Assembly (NCBI GenBank): GCA_030431635.1
Contig: JAUIIL010000008.1
Span: 1 to 64,000 of the forward strand
Direction of reading: 5' to 3'
From: Bacteriovoracia bacterium
GTDB taxonomy: Bacteria; Bdellovibrionota; Bacteriovoracia; Bacteriovoracales; Bacteriovoracaceae
DNA: 64,000 nt
The notes below the pieces were generated by a model that saw nothing but the letters and a program-made list of their open reading frames with translations, ran no database searches and was not told the origin of the DNA. The position numbers were made by a program, and so were the translations under genes. This document shows, one piece after another, positions 10,601 through 19,110 of the stretch (positions are counted from its first letter, which is position 1; every line of letters begins with the position of its first letter).

Positions 10601-11086
10601 ATAACCAATAGAAACAAGTTTTTTAGCTAGCTCATAGGGTGAAATAACATCAGAGATTTCAAGTTTGAAATTATATTGCTCAAAAAAAGAGCGAGGGGGT
10701 ATTTTTAAGAAAAGAGCATCTAGGGTTGTGATAATAATCTTAAATTTATCTTTTTTAAAAACGAGATCAGAAAGTGTTTTAAATTGAGACATCAGGTTTT
10801 GTTCAGAGGAGATAATTGAGCTGTAAGGACCATATTCATGCCCTAAGAATAACAAAGTAGAATGCTTGGTTTTTAGCGCGTCATATATTTTTTCAGCTTC
10901 TTCCTGATCCTGACACACAATAACATTTTGCTTCCCTTTAAAGAGGTTTGTAGAGGGCTCATTAAAATGTTCAAAAAGCAAAAGCCACTGGTAGGTTGAG
11001 ATTCCGTCGATATGAACTTTTCTAAAATTTTCTTGAGTGAGTAAGTCTTTTAATTTTTGCTTTATGATTTGAAAAAATAACACCAC
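7607..11086 (-). CDS. mfd: Transcription-repair coupling factor (Mfd)
   Basis: An 1159-residue Mfd of usual length. It removes RNA polymerase stalled at DNA lesions and recruits UvrA. The UvrB-like N-terminal part is followed by the RNA-polymerase-interacting domain (FVIHRDHGLGIYKGLE, near residue 505). RecG-like helicase motifs come next: Walker A GDVGFGKTE near residue 645, DEEHRFGV near 747, TATPIPRTL, and QLRGRIGRSD. A C-terminal TRCF domain ends it. The start is GTG in a GTG-GTG pair with AGG just upstream. It is the first gene of the seven-gene minus-strand block and diverges from nuoA. Confidence 0.97.
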   Translation of the reverse strand: MVLFFQIIKQKLKDLLTQENFRKVHIDGISTYQWLLLFEHFNEPSTNLFKGKQNVIVCQDQEEAEKIYDALKTKHSTLLFLGHEYGPYSSIISSEQNLMSQFKTLSDLVFKKDKFKIIITTLDALFLKIPPRSFFEQYNFKLEISDVISPYELAKKLVSIGYKNAPIADKPGLFSQKGEIFDIYPSNSSPIRVHYFDDMIEEIFQIEKETQKTLRNNSYSNLLISASPYILKQEDFVIQLREHIPMPEPRFKNKYFQRKELFSESIKDNDFTDIAHLIPLFFKDTETLSHYLKEDSFFHFFNLANQIENFELFIDSLRSDFIQSQSDVESMNIFPEVSFFYDLNFNLNLEKLKKIIIDDVEIKIDLREEEKIHLKLVDIQTHINTQSLDLKDLNFKERFFKVLAKNSKKEESFFFCYQTEKIKDEIQFLIDNNTELGFLKSKINYIKFPLDKGFYYPLERSWFISQADLFSIKTKKTKKSSFNPDLFAEQMASLKINDFVIHRDHGLGIYKGLESIDVGGRTSDFIVIHYDSEDKVLVPVYKINLIQKQANSDADLKVANLRSQKFNQNKSKIKKSIKKLAFDLLELQAKRKESQGFIFSKPDHDYYEFEHSFPFEETPDQEKAIHDVLEDMQSQTPMDRLICGDVGFGKTEVAMRAAFKAVLDHKQVAVLVPTTVLALQHFESFSKRFKAQAVKVDFISRFKTPSQTKETLDKLKSGEIDIIIGTHKLLAKNIEFNDLGLIVIDEEHRFGVGHKEKLKLLKTNVDCLTMTATPIPRTLQLSFLGIRDLSLIQTPPPRRQSIKTYLIKYDKHTIKDAIEKELKRGGQIFFVHNRVKDIQRIADEIKSLVPHAKISVGHGQMGEKELETKIKEFYAHETDILLSTTIIESGIDIPNANTMIINNADTFGLAQLHQLRGRIGRSDKKAFAYFAIGQNKILSSIAQKRLKALQTFADVGSGFAIASTDLEIRGAGDILGAEQSGHINQVGLELYMEMLNEAISELSGKSFETFNDIEIHTYFDSYIPEDYIQDSGQRLKTYKKLSNSRENEKIDEIESQIEQVYGPIPHNAQNLIFILKIRNTLSKLPLSIIKLSKNKVSLSFNKEKVESNPDLRNRILDFFMSRPKVYKINPNFTIDCSFKEELSKDKFNEFCQLIVSKIS

Positions 11087-11126
11087 GCACCTATTTTAAG
11101 AAATGAATGTTTTCAGACAAAGCACT

Positions 11127-11155
11127 TTGCTATTTCAAAGGTTTTTTTGTATTCT
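11127..11155 (+). promoter_or_regulatory. Possible sigma70-type promoter of the nuo operon
   Basis: TTGCTA at 11127-11132 and TATTCT at 11150-11155 are separated by exactly 17 bp. They lie about 40 bp upstream of nuoA in the 111 bp divergent gap with mfd. Each hexamer matches consensus at four of six positions. A clear ribosome site (TGGAGA) precedes the nuoA ATG. Confidence 0.4.
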
Positions 11156-11197
11156 GTAACCCACCAAAAACACATTTAATATCCCTGGAGACATTGA

Positions 11198-11614
11198 ATG
11201 TCATCTGAAAATCTTGACGTTTTTTTGCCTGTAGTAATTATGGCCGTAATTGCTGTGGTTATCTATGCTGGAGCAATTATTGCTTCAAAAATTTTATCAA
11301 ACCTAAACCCAACACCTCAAAAGCAAACTGCTTATGAGTGTGGTGAGGAACCTGTTGGGACAGCGTGGTCGCAGTTTAACATAAGGTTTTATGTTGTGGG
11401 ACTTATCTTTATTATTTTTGATGTAGAGTCCGTTCTTATGTTTCCTGTCGCTGCCGTTTTTAAAGAGTTAAATGAAATTGGTCATGGTGGTTATGTCCTT
11501 ATTATCTTTTTAAGTTTTATTTCTGTTTTACTTGAAGGCATTGCTTATTGTTGGAAAAAAGGTGATTTGAATTGGGTTATGAGTTATCAGAAAAACAAGA
11601 GTGGGGTTAAGTAA
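11198..11614 (+). CDS. nuoA: NADH-quinone oxidoreductase subunit A
   Basis: A 138-residue NuoA with three membrane segments. It carries the family's conserved loop YECGEEPVG, the FNIRFYVVGLIFIIFDVE segment, and the acidic DVES in the second helix. It is part of the membrane arm near the quinone site of complex I. It overlaps nuoH by one base (TAATG) and opens the block. The usual next genes nuoB, C, D, E, F, G and I are absent here, so this cluster encodes only membrane-arm subunits. Confidence 0.97.
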   Translation: MSSENLDVFLPVVIMAVIAVVIYAGAIIASKILSNLNPTPQKQTAYECGEEPVGTAWSQFNIRFYVVGLIFIIFDVESVLMFPVAAVFKELNEIGHGGYVLIIFLSFISVLLEGIAYCWKKGDLNWVMSYQKNKSGVK

Positions 11615-12753
11615 TGAATTCAACTGTTGTATCTTTTTTTTCTCAATTTGAATTTTTCAACGATGCCGTAAAATCTCTTAGTGAAACTCTTGGTTTCAAC
11701 ACTTATGCAGCTGTTTCTTTGTTAGTATTCTTGGTGGCCGCAACAGTTCTGACTATTGTTTGCGCTACGATTGGAGGATTGGGAACATATGCTGAAAGGA
11801 AAATTTCAGCTGATATACAAGCAAGAGTTGGGCCAAACAGAGTTGGTCCTTATGGTTTGTTACAACCACTTGCCGATGCTCTGAAACTATTGACTAAAGA
11901 AGATATATTTCCGGCTAACGCAGATAAATTTATGTTTTATCTTGCTCCTTTTCTATGCGTTTTAGGAGTTTTTACAACATTAGCAGTACTTCCTGTTTCA
12001 AGTGGATTAACATTGACTCATCTTAATGTAGGTGTTTTCTATATTATTGCAGTTTCTTCTCTTGTGGGGGTAGGTGTTTTTCTTGGAGGATATGCTTCAA
12101 ATTCAAAGTGGTCGATGCTGGGAGGGATGAGAGGTGCTTCTCAAATTATTAGTTATGAAGTCCCGATTACGATAAGTATTATTGCAATTGTTGTTTTGTC
12201 TGGTGGTATGTCCTTTGAAAAAATAGTGTCTTCACAAGGTGGACTTCCTCATCAGTGGTTTATTTTTCATAACCCTTTTACCTTTATTGGTTTTTTCATC
12301 TTCTTTGTTTCTGGTTTAGCAGAAACAAATAGAGCTCCTTTTGATTTGCCAGAAGCAGAGTCAGAGCTTGTATCTGGGTATCATACAGAATATACAGGGA
12401 TGAGGTTTGCTTTATTCGCTTTAGCAGAGTACGTTGAAATATTTGTTCTTTGTGCAGTAGCTTCAACACTTTTCCTTGGTGGTTATCAACTCCCTCTTCC
12501 TGAAACAATTGTTTCTAAGATGCCCGCAGCTGCTGTTCAGCTTTGGCAAACAGTGATTTTTTTCATTAAGGCTTTGGCTTTATATTATGTCGTCATTTGG
12601 GTGAGATGGACTCTTCCTCGAATTAGGGTTGATAGGTTAATGTCTATTTGTTGGAAGGTTTTAACTCCTTTTGCGATTTTTAATTTAATAGGAGTTTCTA
12701 TTTGGATGGTTGTTTTTAAAGGTGAATCTTTGTTGAAAATAATCTTTCATTAA
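11614..12753 (+). CDS. nuoH: NADH-quinone oxidoreductase subunit H
   Basis: A 379-residue NuoH, the membrane subunit that lines the quinone tunnel. Diagnostic motifs are intact: AERKISADIQARVGPNRVGP (near 65-85), MRGASQIISYEVP, and GLAETNRAPFDLPEAESELV with its acidic residues. There are eight or nine membrane helices. It follows nuoA with a one-base overlap and is 13 bp from nuoJ. Regular complex I gene order would place G and I between H and J; both are missing. Confidence 0.97.
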   Translation: MNSTVVSFFSQFEFFNDAVKSLSETLGFNTYAAVSLLVFLVAATVLTIVCATIGGLGTYAERKISADIQARVGPNRVGPYGLLQPLADALKLLTKEDIFPANADKFMFYLAPFLCVLGVFTTLAVLPVSSGLTLTHLNVGVFYIIAVSSLVGVGVFLGGYASNSKWSMLGGMRGASQIISYEVPITISIIAIVVLSGGMSFEKIVSSQGGLPHQWFIFHNPFTFIGFFIFFVSGLAETNRAPFDLPEAESELVSGYHTEYTGMRFALFALAEYVEIFVLCAVASTLFLGGYQLPLPETIVSKMPAAAVQLWQTVIFFIKALALYYVVIWVRWTLPRIRVDRLMSICWKVLTPFAIFNLIGVSIWMVVFKGESLLKIIFH

Positions 12754-12766
12754 AGAGAAGGTTGCT

Positions 12767-13300
12767 ATGTTTATATGGGTTTTATTTTTAATTTCTGCAC
12801 TACTTATTTTAGGAACATCTGTAGCAGCACTTGTGACTAAAAATATTATGCATTCATGTATCTATTTACTTGGAACTCTTCTAGGGATTTCTGGTTTATA
12901 TATTACATTAAATGCTGATTTTGTAGCCGTAACTCAAATAATGGTTTATGTGGGTGGGATTGTCATTCTGATGCTATTTGCGGTGATGTTAACTGGTGGA
13001 AAAGAATTTGTCAGTAAAGGTCAGCAACTTTTAGGCTTAGCTCCTTTGATGGGAAGTAAATCGACTTATGTTTTTGGACTGTTTGGAGCTTTAGTTTTTG
13101 GAGGTATTTTTGCTAAGTTAATTTCATATATAGTTAAGCTTCCCATTGATTCAACTGAACAGAAAATTCAAAGTACGGTTGAATCAATTGGTAAACTATT
13201 GATAACAGACCATGTTTTAGCATTTGAATTATCCTCTGTTTTACTTTTAGGAGCTTTAGTTGGTTCTGCGATTATCGCTAGACCAAGGAGAGAGAGTTAA
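12767..13300 (+). CDS. nuoJ: NADH-quinone oxidoreductase subunit J
   Basis: A 177-residue NuoJ with five membrane segments. The conserved stretch ADFVAVTQIMVYVGGIVIL and the following LFAVMLTGG mark the pi-bulge helix TM3 that undergoes conformational change in complex I. The C-terminal helix ends LLLGALVGSAIIARPRRES, which is useful below for recognising the divergent copy J'. It is preceded by AGAAGG and followed after 5 bp by nuoK. Confidence 0.95.
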   Translation: MFIWVLFLISALLILGTSVAALVTKNIMHSCIYLLGTLLGISGLYITLNADFVAVTQIMVYVGGIVILMLFAVMLTGGKEFVSKGQQLLGLAPLMGSKSTYVFGLFGALVFGGIFAKLISYIVKLPIDSTEQKIQSTVESIGKLLITDHVLAFELSSVLLLGALVGSAIIARPRRES

Positions 13301-13305
13301 ATATT

Positions 13306-13611
13306 ATGATACCTTATATTGCTTACTTAGGAATTTCTGCTTTTTTATTTATTATTGGTCTTGCTATTATGATGTCCAGAAAAAACATCGTAGCAATATT
13401 GCTTGGTATCGAGTTTATTCTAAATGCAGCGGCTTTAAATTTTGTCACTTATTCTAAATACTCAGCTCATAACCTAGATGGTCACATATTTGCTTTATTT
13501 ATCATTGTTATCGCAGCAGCCGAAGCAGCAGTAGGACTGGCCATTGTTATTAGATATTTTCAATTAAAAGAAACAGTACATATAGATGAGGCTTCTGAGC
13601 TTAGAAATTAA
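13306..13611 (+). CDS. nuoK: NADH-quinone oxidoreductase subunit K
   Basis: A 101-residue NuoK with three membrane helices. Both membrane glutamates needed for proton transfer are present: Glu36 in LLGIEFILNAAALN and Glu73 in IVIAAAEAAVGLAI. It is a normal-length member of the family and lies 5 bp after nuoJ and 12 bp before nuoL. Confidence 0.96.
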   Translation: MIPYIAYLGISAFLFIIGLAIMMSRKNIVAILLGIEFILNAAALNFVTYSKYSAHNLDGHIFALFIIVIAAAEAAVGLAIVIRYFQLKETVHIDEASELRN

Positions 13612-13623
13612 GGTTGTTAAACT

Positions 13624-15801
13624 ATGGAATATACTATCACTTCAATAGCTCCTATTTTTCTTTTTCCATTCACTGCATTTGTTTTGAATGCTTTTTTTGG
13701 AAGAAAACTTCCAAGAGAAGGAGACTGGTTAAGTGTCGGCGCTATTTTCATGTCTTTTGTTTGGGCTTGTAGGATTTTTAGTGATTTTATTTTTGGCAAA
13801 TTTTCAACAGATTATTATGTTCACAAAGTATTTAACTGGATTGATCTCTCTTTTGGAGAGCAAATCTTTAAAATAGATCTGGGTATCTATATAGATAATA
13901 TGACTGCGATTATGCTTTTAATGGTAACAGGGGCAGCGACTTTAATTCATCTTTTTTCAACCTGGTATATGAAAGGAGATGAAGGGGGTTATGGCAGATT
14001 TTTTATCTACCTTTCTCTTTTCACGTCAGCAATGCTTGGGCTTGTTTTGGCTGACAACCTTCTTCTTTTATTTATTTTTTGGGAAATTATGGGGTTTTGT
14101 TCATACTCATTAATTGGTTATTACAACAAAAAAGAAAGAGCTGGTTATGCTTCTATCAAAGCTTTTATGACAACAAGGGTGGGGGATGTTTTTCTTCTAC
14201 TTGGAATTCTTGCAATCTGGTCTGTTGTTGGAAACGTTAACTACGTTGATATTTATTCAGCCATCTCCCAAGGACTTTTTGAAGGTAAGGTGGTTTTAGG
14301 TATTTCTCTAGCAACTTTTGCAGCTTTTTGTGTTTTCATGGGTACAATTGGTAAGTCTGCCCAGTTTCCTCTTCAGGTTTGGCTCCCTGATGCCATGATG
14401 GGTCCAACTCCATGTTCAGCTCTCATTCATGCTGCAACAATGGTTGCTGCGGGGGTTTATCTCTCTTTAAGAATGTATCCTCTAATGCAATTAGGAGATA
14501 TTACTCATTTTATTGCTTATATAGGTGCCATTACTGCGTTTGGAGCTGCTACTATTGCTCTTGTACAAACAGATTTAAAAGCCGTTCTCGCATTTTCTAC
14601 AATTTCTCAACTTGGTTATATGGTCATAGGAATTGGTGTTGGTTCGTATAATGCAGCTTTTATGCACTTAATCACTCATGCTGTCTTTAAGGCTTGTCTT
14701 TTCTTATCTGCTGGTTCAGTTATTCACGCTGTCCATACTCAAGAGATGCCCCAAATGGGCGGGTTGAGAAAAAAACTCCCTATAACCTTTATGTGTATGA
14801 TGCTTTGTACTCTGGCCATCGCAGGCATTCCATTTTTTTCTGGTTTTGTCTCAAAAGATAGGATCTTGGGTGATGCTCTCTATTGGGGATTATTTTCAGG
14901 TCAAAGTAAAGTTCATTTTCTCGTTCCTTTTTTGGGTTTTGCAGGAGCATTCTTAACAGCTTTTTATATGTTCAGAATGATGTTTCTTACTTTTTTTGGG
15001 ACACCGAGGGATCAACATGTTTATGATCATTGCCACAAAGAAACTTTCTCTTTTAATAGAAATCTACCTCTCATAATACTTGCTACTTTTACGCTTGGGA
15101 TTTTCTTTTCTGGTTCTTTAACAGGACAGGGGATTGCGAAAGTTTTTCCTAAAGGTGGGCAGGAGTGGTTTAAAATTTTAGTAGAGGCTCCTCAGGTGAA
15201 AAAATTTGAATCCTACACTAAGGAAGGATTTGGTTTTAGTGATACAAGAGCCGAGAAAAGTTGGGAAAAAGCTCATTATCACCACCAAAGTGGATACGCT
15301 GGTATTAATCCTGAAAATGAAGAAGGAATCCATCATGCTCACGTTGAAGGGGCAATTGCATCTATTATCATTGCTTTTTCAGGTGTTTTTCTCGCTTTTC
15401 TTCTCTACATCAGAAGAACAATATCTCCTGATAAGTTTGTAAACCCTCTGAGATGTTGGTACGAAGCTCTTAGGAGAAAATATTATTTTGATGAACTTTA
15501 TATTGATATTTTTATTAAAAAGGTTTTATTAAAATTCAATGAGTTTCTAGCTTTTGTTGATATGGGAATTTATGATCGATTTGCTATTGATGGATGGGAA
15601 AAAGTGAATAGAGTTCTCTTTAAAGCGAGTAAGTGGTTTGATGATGTTGTTGTGGATAGTATAGCTGTTGATGGAACAGGAACATCTATTAATATTTTTA
15701 ATCTCATTTTAAGAATTGTTCAATCTGGGAAAATCCAGCTTTACTTTTTTATTTTATTATTTGTGCTAGCTGGATATGTTTGGACATTAGATATAGCGTA
15801 A
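13624..15801 (+). CDS. nuoL: NADH-quinone oxidoreductase subunit L
   Basis: A 725-residue NuoL, the distal antiporter-like subunit with the long lateral helix. Key stretches are intact: LLLLFIFWEIMGFCSYSLIG (TM5 glutamate), GKSAQFPLQVWLPDAMMGP (TM7 lysine region), PCSALIHAATMVAAGVY, and KAVLAFSTISQLGYM. A histidine-rich cytosolic insertion (AHYHHQSGY...HHAHVEG, near residue 565) precedes the C-terminal lateral helix. It lies 18 bp upstream of nuoM. Confidence 0.97.
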   Translation: MEYTITSIAPIFLFPFTAFVLNAFFGRKLPREGDWLSVGAIFMSFVWACRIFSDFIFGKFSTDYYVHKVFNWIDLSFGEQIFKIDLGIYIDNMTAIMLLMVTGAATLIHLFSTWYMKGDEGGYGRFFIYLSLFTSAMLGLVLADNLLLLFIFWEIMGFCSYSLIGYYNKKERAGYASIKAFMTTRVGDVFLLLGILAIWSVVGNVNYVDIYSAISQGLFEGKVVLGISLATFAAFCVFMGTIGKSAQFPLQVWLPDAMMGPTPCSALIHAATMVAAGVYLSLRMYPLMQLGDITHFIAYIGAITAFGAATIALVQTDLKAVLAFSTISQLGYMVIGIGVGSYNAAFMHLITHAVFKACLFLSAGSVIHAVHTQEMPQMGGLRKKLPITFMCMMLCTLAIAGIPFFSGFVSKDRILGDALYWGLFSGQSKVHFLVPFLGFAGAFLTAFYMFRMMFLTFFGTPRDQHVYDHCHKETFSFNRNLPLIILATFTLGIFFSGSLTGQGIAKVFPKGGQEWFKILVEAPQVKKFESYTKEGFGFSDTRAEKSWEKAHYHHQSGYAGINPENEEGIHHAHVEGAIASIIIAFSGVFLAFLLYIRRTISPDKFVNPLRCWYEALRRKYYFDELYIDIFIKKVLLKFNEFLAFVDMGIYDRFAIDGWEKVNRVLFKASKWFDDVVVDSIAVDGTGTSINIFNLILRIVQSGKIQLYFFILLFVLAGYVWTLDIA

Positions 15802-15819
15802 TTTTTTAAGGAGATAATA

Positions 15820-17346
15820 GTGAGTGGCTTATTAAACTGGATTCTTTGGTTACCCGTTATTGGAATGATAGCAATTCTTTTCGTTCCAAAGGATAAAAAA
15901 GATTTGATTAGAACGTTTGGAGTTGTTACGACATCAATAACATTTCTTTTAACCCTTGTGCTTTACGCAAAGTTCAACACTTCAATAGGTGGAATGCAGC
16001 CAGAGTTTTTAATTAAAGTTCCATGGATTGAGCAATTTAATATTTTTTACTCACTTGGAGTTGATGGAATTTCTTTACCAATGGTTGTTTTAACAGGACT
16101 CCTTTTCCTTATTTGTACAGTGAGTTCTTGGAGTGTTGATAAGCAAGTTAAGTCTTATTACGTACTTCTTTTGATGCTGCAATCTTCGGTTTTTGGAGTC
16201 TTTTTTGCCCTCGATTTTTTCCTTTTCTATGTTTATTGGGAAGTTATGCTTCTTCCAATGTTTTTTCTTATTGGAATTTGGGGAGGAGAAAACAGAGAGT
16301 ATGCAGCGATCAAGTTCTTTCTCTATACTTTTTTTGGATCAATTATCATGCTTGTTGGGATTATCGCCTTATATTATGCCACTGGAAAAGGCGTTGACTC
16401 CTTTAATATTCTTGCTCTTCAAGGTGGACATTTTACAAAAGAGGTTGTGACTTTATTTGGGACAGAATTCTCATTTGAAAAACTTTTCTTTTGGGCCATG
16501 TTCTTAGGGTTTGCTATTAAAGTGCCAGTTTTTCCTTTCCATACTTGGCTCCCACATGCTCACGTTCAAGCCCCTACAGCGGTATCTGTTATTCTAGCGG
16601 GTGTCTTGTTAAAAATGGGAACATACGGTTTTTTAAGAATTGCTTTCCCTATTTTTCCAATGGCTTCTGTTGAATACTCAACGGTCATTGCAGTCCTGGG
16701 TTGTATCTCTGTTCTTTACGGAGCATTTTGTGCGATGGCCCAAAGTGATGTCAAAAAACTCGTTGCCTATTCTTCAGTCTCTCACATGGGATTTGTTATG
16801 ATGGGGATGGCAGCTATGACTGTTCAGGGAATGAATGGAGCAGTTCTTCAAATGTTTAACCATGGAACATCAACAGCAATGATGTTTCTTATGATTGGTG
16901 TGATTTACGAAAGATCTCACCACAGATGGATCGTTAAGCCTGATGGAAGTAAAGGGTATGGTGGTCTTTATTCTCATATGCCAAAATACTCTATTATTTT
17001 CATTATAGGTATGTTTGCTTCTCTTGGTTTACCAGGTCTTTCAGGTTTTATTTCAGAAGCTCTTATTTTTCTTGGAATCTTTAATCGGTTTACAACAATT
17101 ACCGTTTTTGCCGTTCTTGGTCTTCTGCTTGGTGCTGCTTACTTATTATGGATGTTTAAAAGAATGTTTTTTGGAGAGGCTTCTGCTGAGGTGAAATCAT
17201 ATCCAGATATGAGCATTAGAGAAGTTGGTTATATGATTCCACTTTGTGTTGCCGTTATCGTTTTTGGAATTTACCCATCTCCAATTTTAAATGTTATGAA
17301 AGCATCAGTTGCTCAACTATTAGATTTATTGGGTAAATTTAGCTAA
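15820..17346 (+). CDS. nuoM: NADH-quinone oxidoreductase subunit M
   Basis: A 508-residue NuoM, a proton-pumping antiporter-like subunit. Glu141 (YVYWEVMLLPMFFL) matches the essential TM5 glutamate of E. coli NuoM. The KVPVFPFHTWLPHAHVQAP and DVKKLVAYSSVSHMGFV segments carry the TM7 and TM8/9 signatures. The start is GTG, with GGAG six bases upstream. It is followed after 9 bp by nuoN. Confidence 0.97.
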   Translation: MSGLLNWILWLPVIGMIAILFVPKDKKDLIRTFGVVTTSITFLLTLVLYAKFNTSIGGMQPEFLIKVPWIEQFNIFYSLGVDGISLPMVVLTGLLFLICTVSSWSVDKQVKSYYVLLLMLQSSVFGVFFALDFFLFYVYWEVMLLPMFFLIGIWGGENREYAAIKFFLYTFFGSIIMLVGIIALYYATGKGVDSFNILALQGGHFTKEVVTLFGTEFSFEKLFFWAMFLGFAIKVPVFPFHTWLPHAHVQAPTAVSVILAGVLLKMGTYGFLRIAFPIFPMASVEYSTVIAVLGCISVLYGAFCAMAQSDVKKLVAYSSVSHMGFVMMGMAAMTVQGMNGAVLQMFNHGTSTAMMFLMIGVIYERSHHRWIVKPDGSKGYGGLYSHMPKYSIIFIIGMFASLGLPGLSGFISEALIFLGIFNRFTTITVFAVLGLLLGAAYLLWMFKRMFFGEASAEVKSYPDMSIREVGYMIPLCVAVIVFGIYPSPILNVMKASVAQLLDLLGKFS

Positions 17347-17355
17347 GGGAAAAAA

Positions 17356-18825
17356 ATGATATTAAACCTACTTACTAATTTAAGTTACTATATTCCTGAA
17401 ATTGTTTCTATCGTAACAATGTGTGCTCTGCTTTTTCTTGAGGCAAGTTATAAGGCCAGTGAAAAAAGTAGAACAATGGTTTTTGTTGCTTCATTAATTG
17501 GTTTAGTAGTCGTTTTATTTTCTTTAATTTCTAATATGTCACTCGAGCCTGTCTCTCTTTTTGCAAGCGCTGTCGTTGTAGATAAATTTAGCACTCTCAC
17601 TAAAATTCTTATGACTTTAGGAACTTTAGGTGTCGTATATCTAAGTTATAAATCTAAGGATATTTATACAGGATTAAAATCGGAATTTCTTATTATGGCC
17701 ATGGGTGTTCTTGTAGGTGGAATGCTTCTAAGTTCTGCTAATAATTTGTTAACAGTCTATCTAGGAATAGAGACTCTTTCTATTCTTTCCTATGTAATGA
17801 GTTCATTTAAACGACATGAATCCAGTTCTACTGAAGCAGGTATGAAGTATGCTCTTTATGGCGGAATTTCTGCTGGTATCATGCTTTTTGGAATGAGTCA
17901 CATCTATGGTGTTTTAGGAACGATTCAATTTAGTGAGATGGTTCCTTTATTAAAGGAATTAACAGGAGCTAATTTAGCGGTCATGCTTATTTCCTTTGTT
18001 CTCTTTTTTGTTGGGGTTGGGTATAAGATTGCTTGTTTCCCTTTTCATATGTGGTCACCTGATGTTTACCAAGGTTCCCCACTTCCTGTCACAACATTCT
18101 TTGCCTTAGTACCAAAATTTGCGGGACTTGCAGTTCTCGTAAGGATTAGTTTTGTTTTCTTTTCAAATGAAGGAGCACTCCAAATAGGTTGGATTGGTCT
18201 TATTCAAGTTGTTGCTGCTTTAACAATGACTGTTGGAAATGTTACGGCCATTGGACAAGATTCACTGAAAAGACTTTTGGCTTTTTCTTCAATAGGTCAT
18301 GTTGGAATGATGCTACTTGGGGTTGTTGCTGTGAGCGAGTCAACTACTCGTATTATTCTTTTTTATTCAATTGCATATTTATTTATGACTCTAGTTGTAT
18401 TCTATGTCGTTTCAACGATATCGGATAAATACGGAACAGACTCACATTCAGTTATAAAAGGGCTTATCTATAGACATCCCCTGATGGCCATAGTTATGAG
18501 TATTGCGTTGTTTTCTTTGGCAGGACTTCCTCCTTTTAGTGGATTTGTAGCAAAGTTTAATATGCTCTCTGCTGTTATTGAATCTAAGTATTATGCTCTT
18601 GCGTTTGTGGCTGCTATCAATTCTGTCATTTCTCTTTATTACTATATGAGAATTATTAAAATGATGATTGTAGAACAACCTGAGACAAACGAGAAAATTG
18701 AAACGTTCAATTTTATAAACCAGGCTCTAATAACTGTTTATGCGATTCCTGTGCTGTTTTTGGGAATATTTTGGGAAAAAATAATGCTTATTTCCGATGG
18801 GGCCAAAATTTTTATAGTGCCATAG
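17356..18825 (+). CDS. nuoN: NADH-quinone oxidoreductase subunit N
   Basis: A 489-residue NuoN. The proton-path residues expected in the family are visible: Glu139 (TVYLGIETLSILSYV), Lys224 (VGYKIACFPFHMWSPDVY) and Lys254 (ALVPKFAGLAVL). SLKRLLAFSSIGHVG and LAGLPPFSGFVAKF follow. It is the last canonical nuo gene. Only 15 bp separate its stop from the ATG of the first divergent copy, A', so both sets probably share a transcript. Confidence 0.97.
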   Translation: MILNLLTNLSYYIPEIVSIVTMCALLFLEASYKASEKSRTMVFVASLIGLVVVLFSLISNMSLEPVSLFASAVVVDKFSTLTKILMTLGTLGVVYLSYKSKDIYTGLKSEFLIMAMGVLVGGMLLSSANNLLTVYLGIETLSILSYVMSSFKRHESSSTEAGMKYALYGGISAGIMLFGMSHIYGVLGTIQFSEMVPLLKELTGANLAVMLISFVLFFVGVGYKIACFPFHMWSPDVYQGSPLPVTTFFALVPKFAGLAVLVRISFVFFSNEGALQIGWIGLIQVVAALTMTVGNVTAIGQDSLKRLLAFSSIGHVGMMLLGVVAVSESTTRIILFYSIAYLFMTLVVFYVVSTISDKYGTDSHSVIKGLIYRHPLMAIVMSIALFSLAGLPPFSGFVAKFNMLSAVIESKYYALAFVAAINSVISLYYYMRIIKMMIVEQPETNEKIETFNFINQALITVYAIPVLFLGIFWEKIMLISDGAKIFIVP

Positions 18826-18840
18826 ACGGCATTTTCTTTG

Positions 18841-19110
18841 ATGATTCATACTTCTCTATATAGTTTTATTTATATTTCTAGCTTTGTCAGTTTATGTGGA
18901 GCTATCTTCCTTCTTTTATCTAAAGAAGAAGCAAGGCTTAAAAAATATCAAAATGATGAAAATGAAAAACAAGATTATCCAATCAAAGGCTTTTTCAGTC
19001 TATTTTTGTTGTATGGCATTGTAAATATGGATGTATCTGTTCAAAAATCTGTTTTGCCATTTTTTTTAATAATTTTATTAATTGAACAGTTAAATAAAGA
19101 ATATGATTGA
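18841..19110 (+). CDS. A': small membrane protein, putative highly divergent NuoA copy
   Basis: An 89-residue protein with two or three hydrophobic segments. By eye it follows NuoA: a first helix (YISSFVSLCGAIFLLL), a charged loop, then FLLYGIVNMDVSVQKSVLPFF beside NuoA's GLIFIIFDVESVLMFPV. The ECGEEP loop is missing, so the quinone-site function is probably lost. I prefer the ATG at 18841 over the TTG one codon earlier; neither has a strong ribosome site. It overlaps H' by 8 bp. Homology is inferred from pattern plus its position first in a seven-gene array that repeats the nuo order. Taken alone it would only be 'small membrane protein'. Confidence 0.5.
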   Translation: MIHTSLYSFIYISSFVSLCGAIFLLLSKEEARLKKYQNDENEKQDYPIKGFFSLFLLYGIVNMDVSVQKSVLPFFLIILLIEQLNKEYD

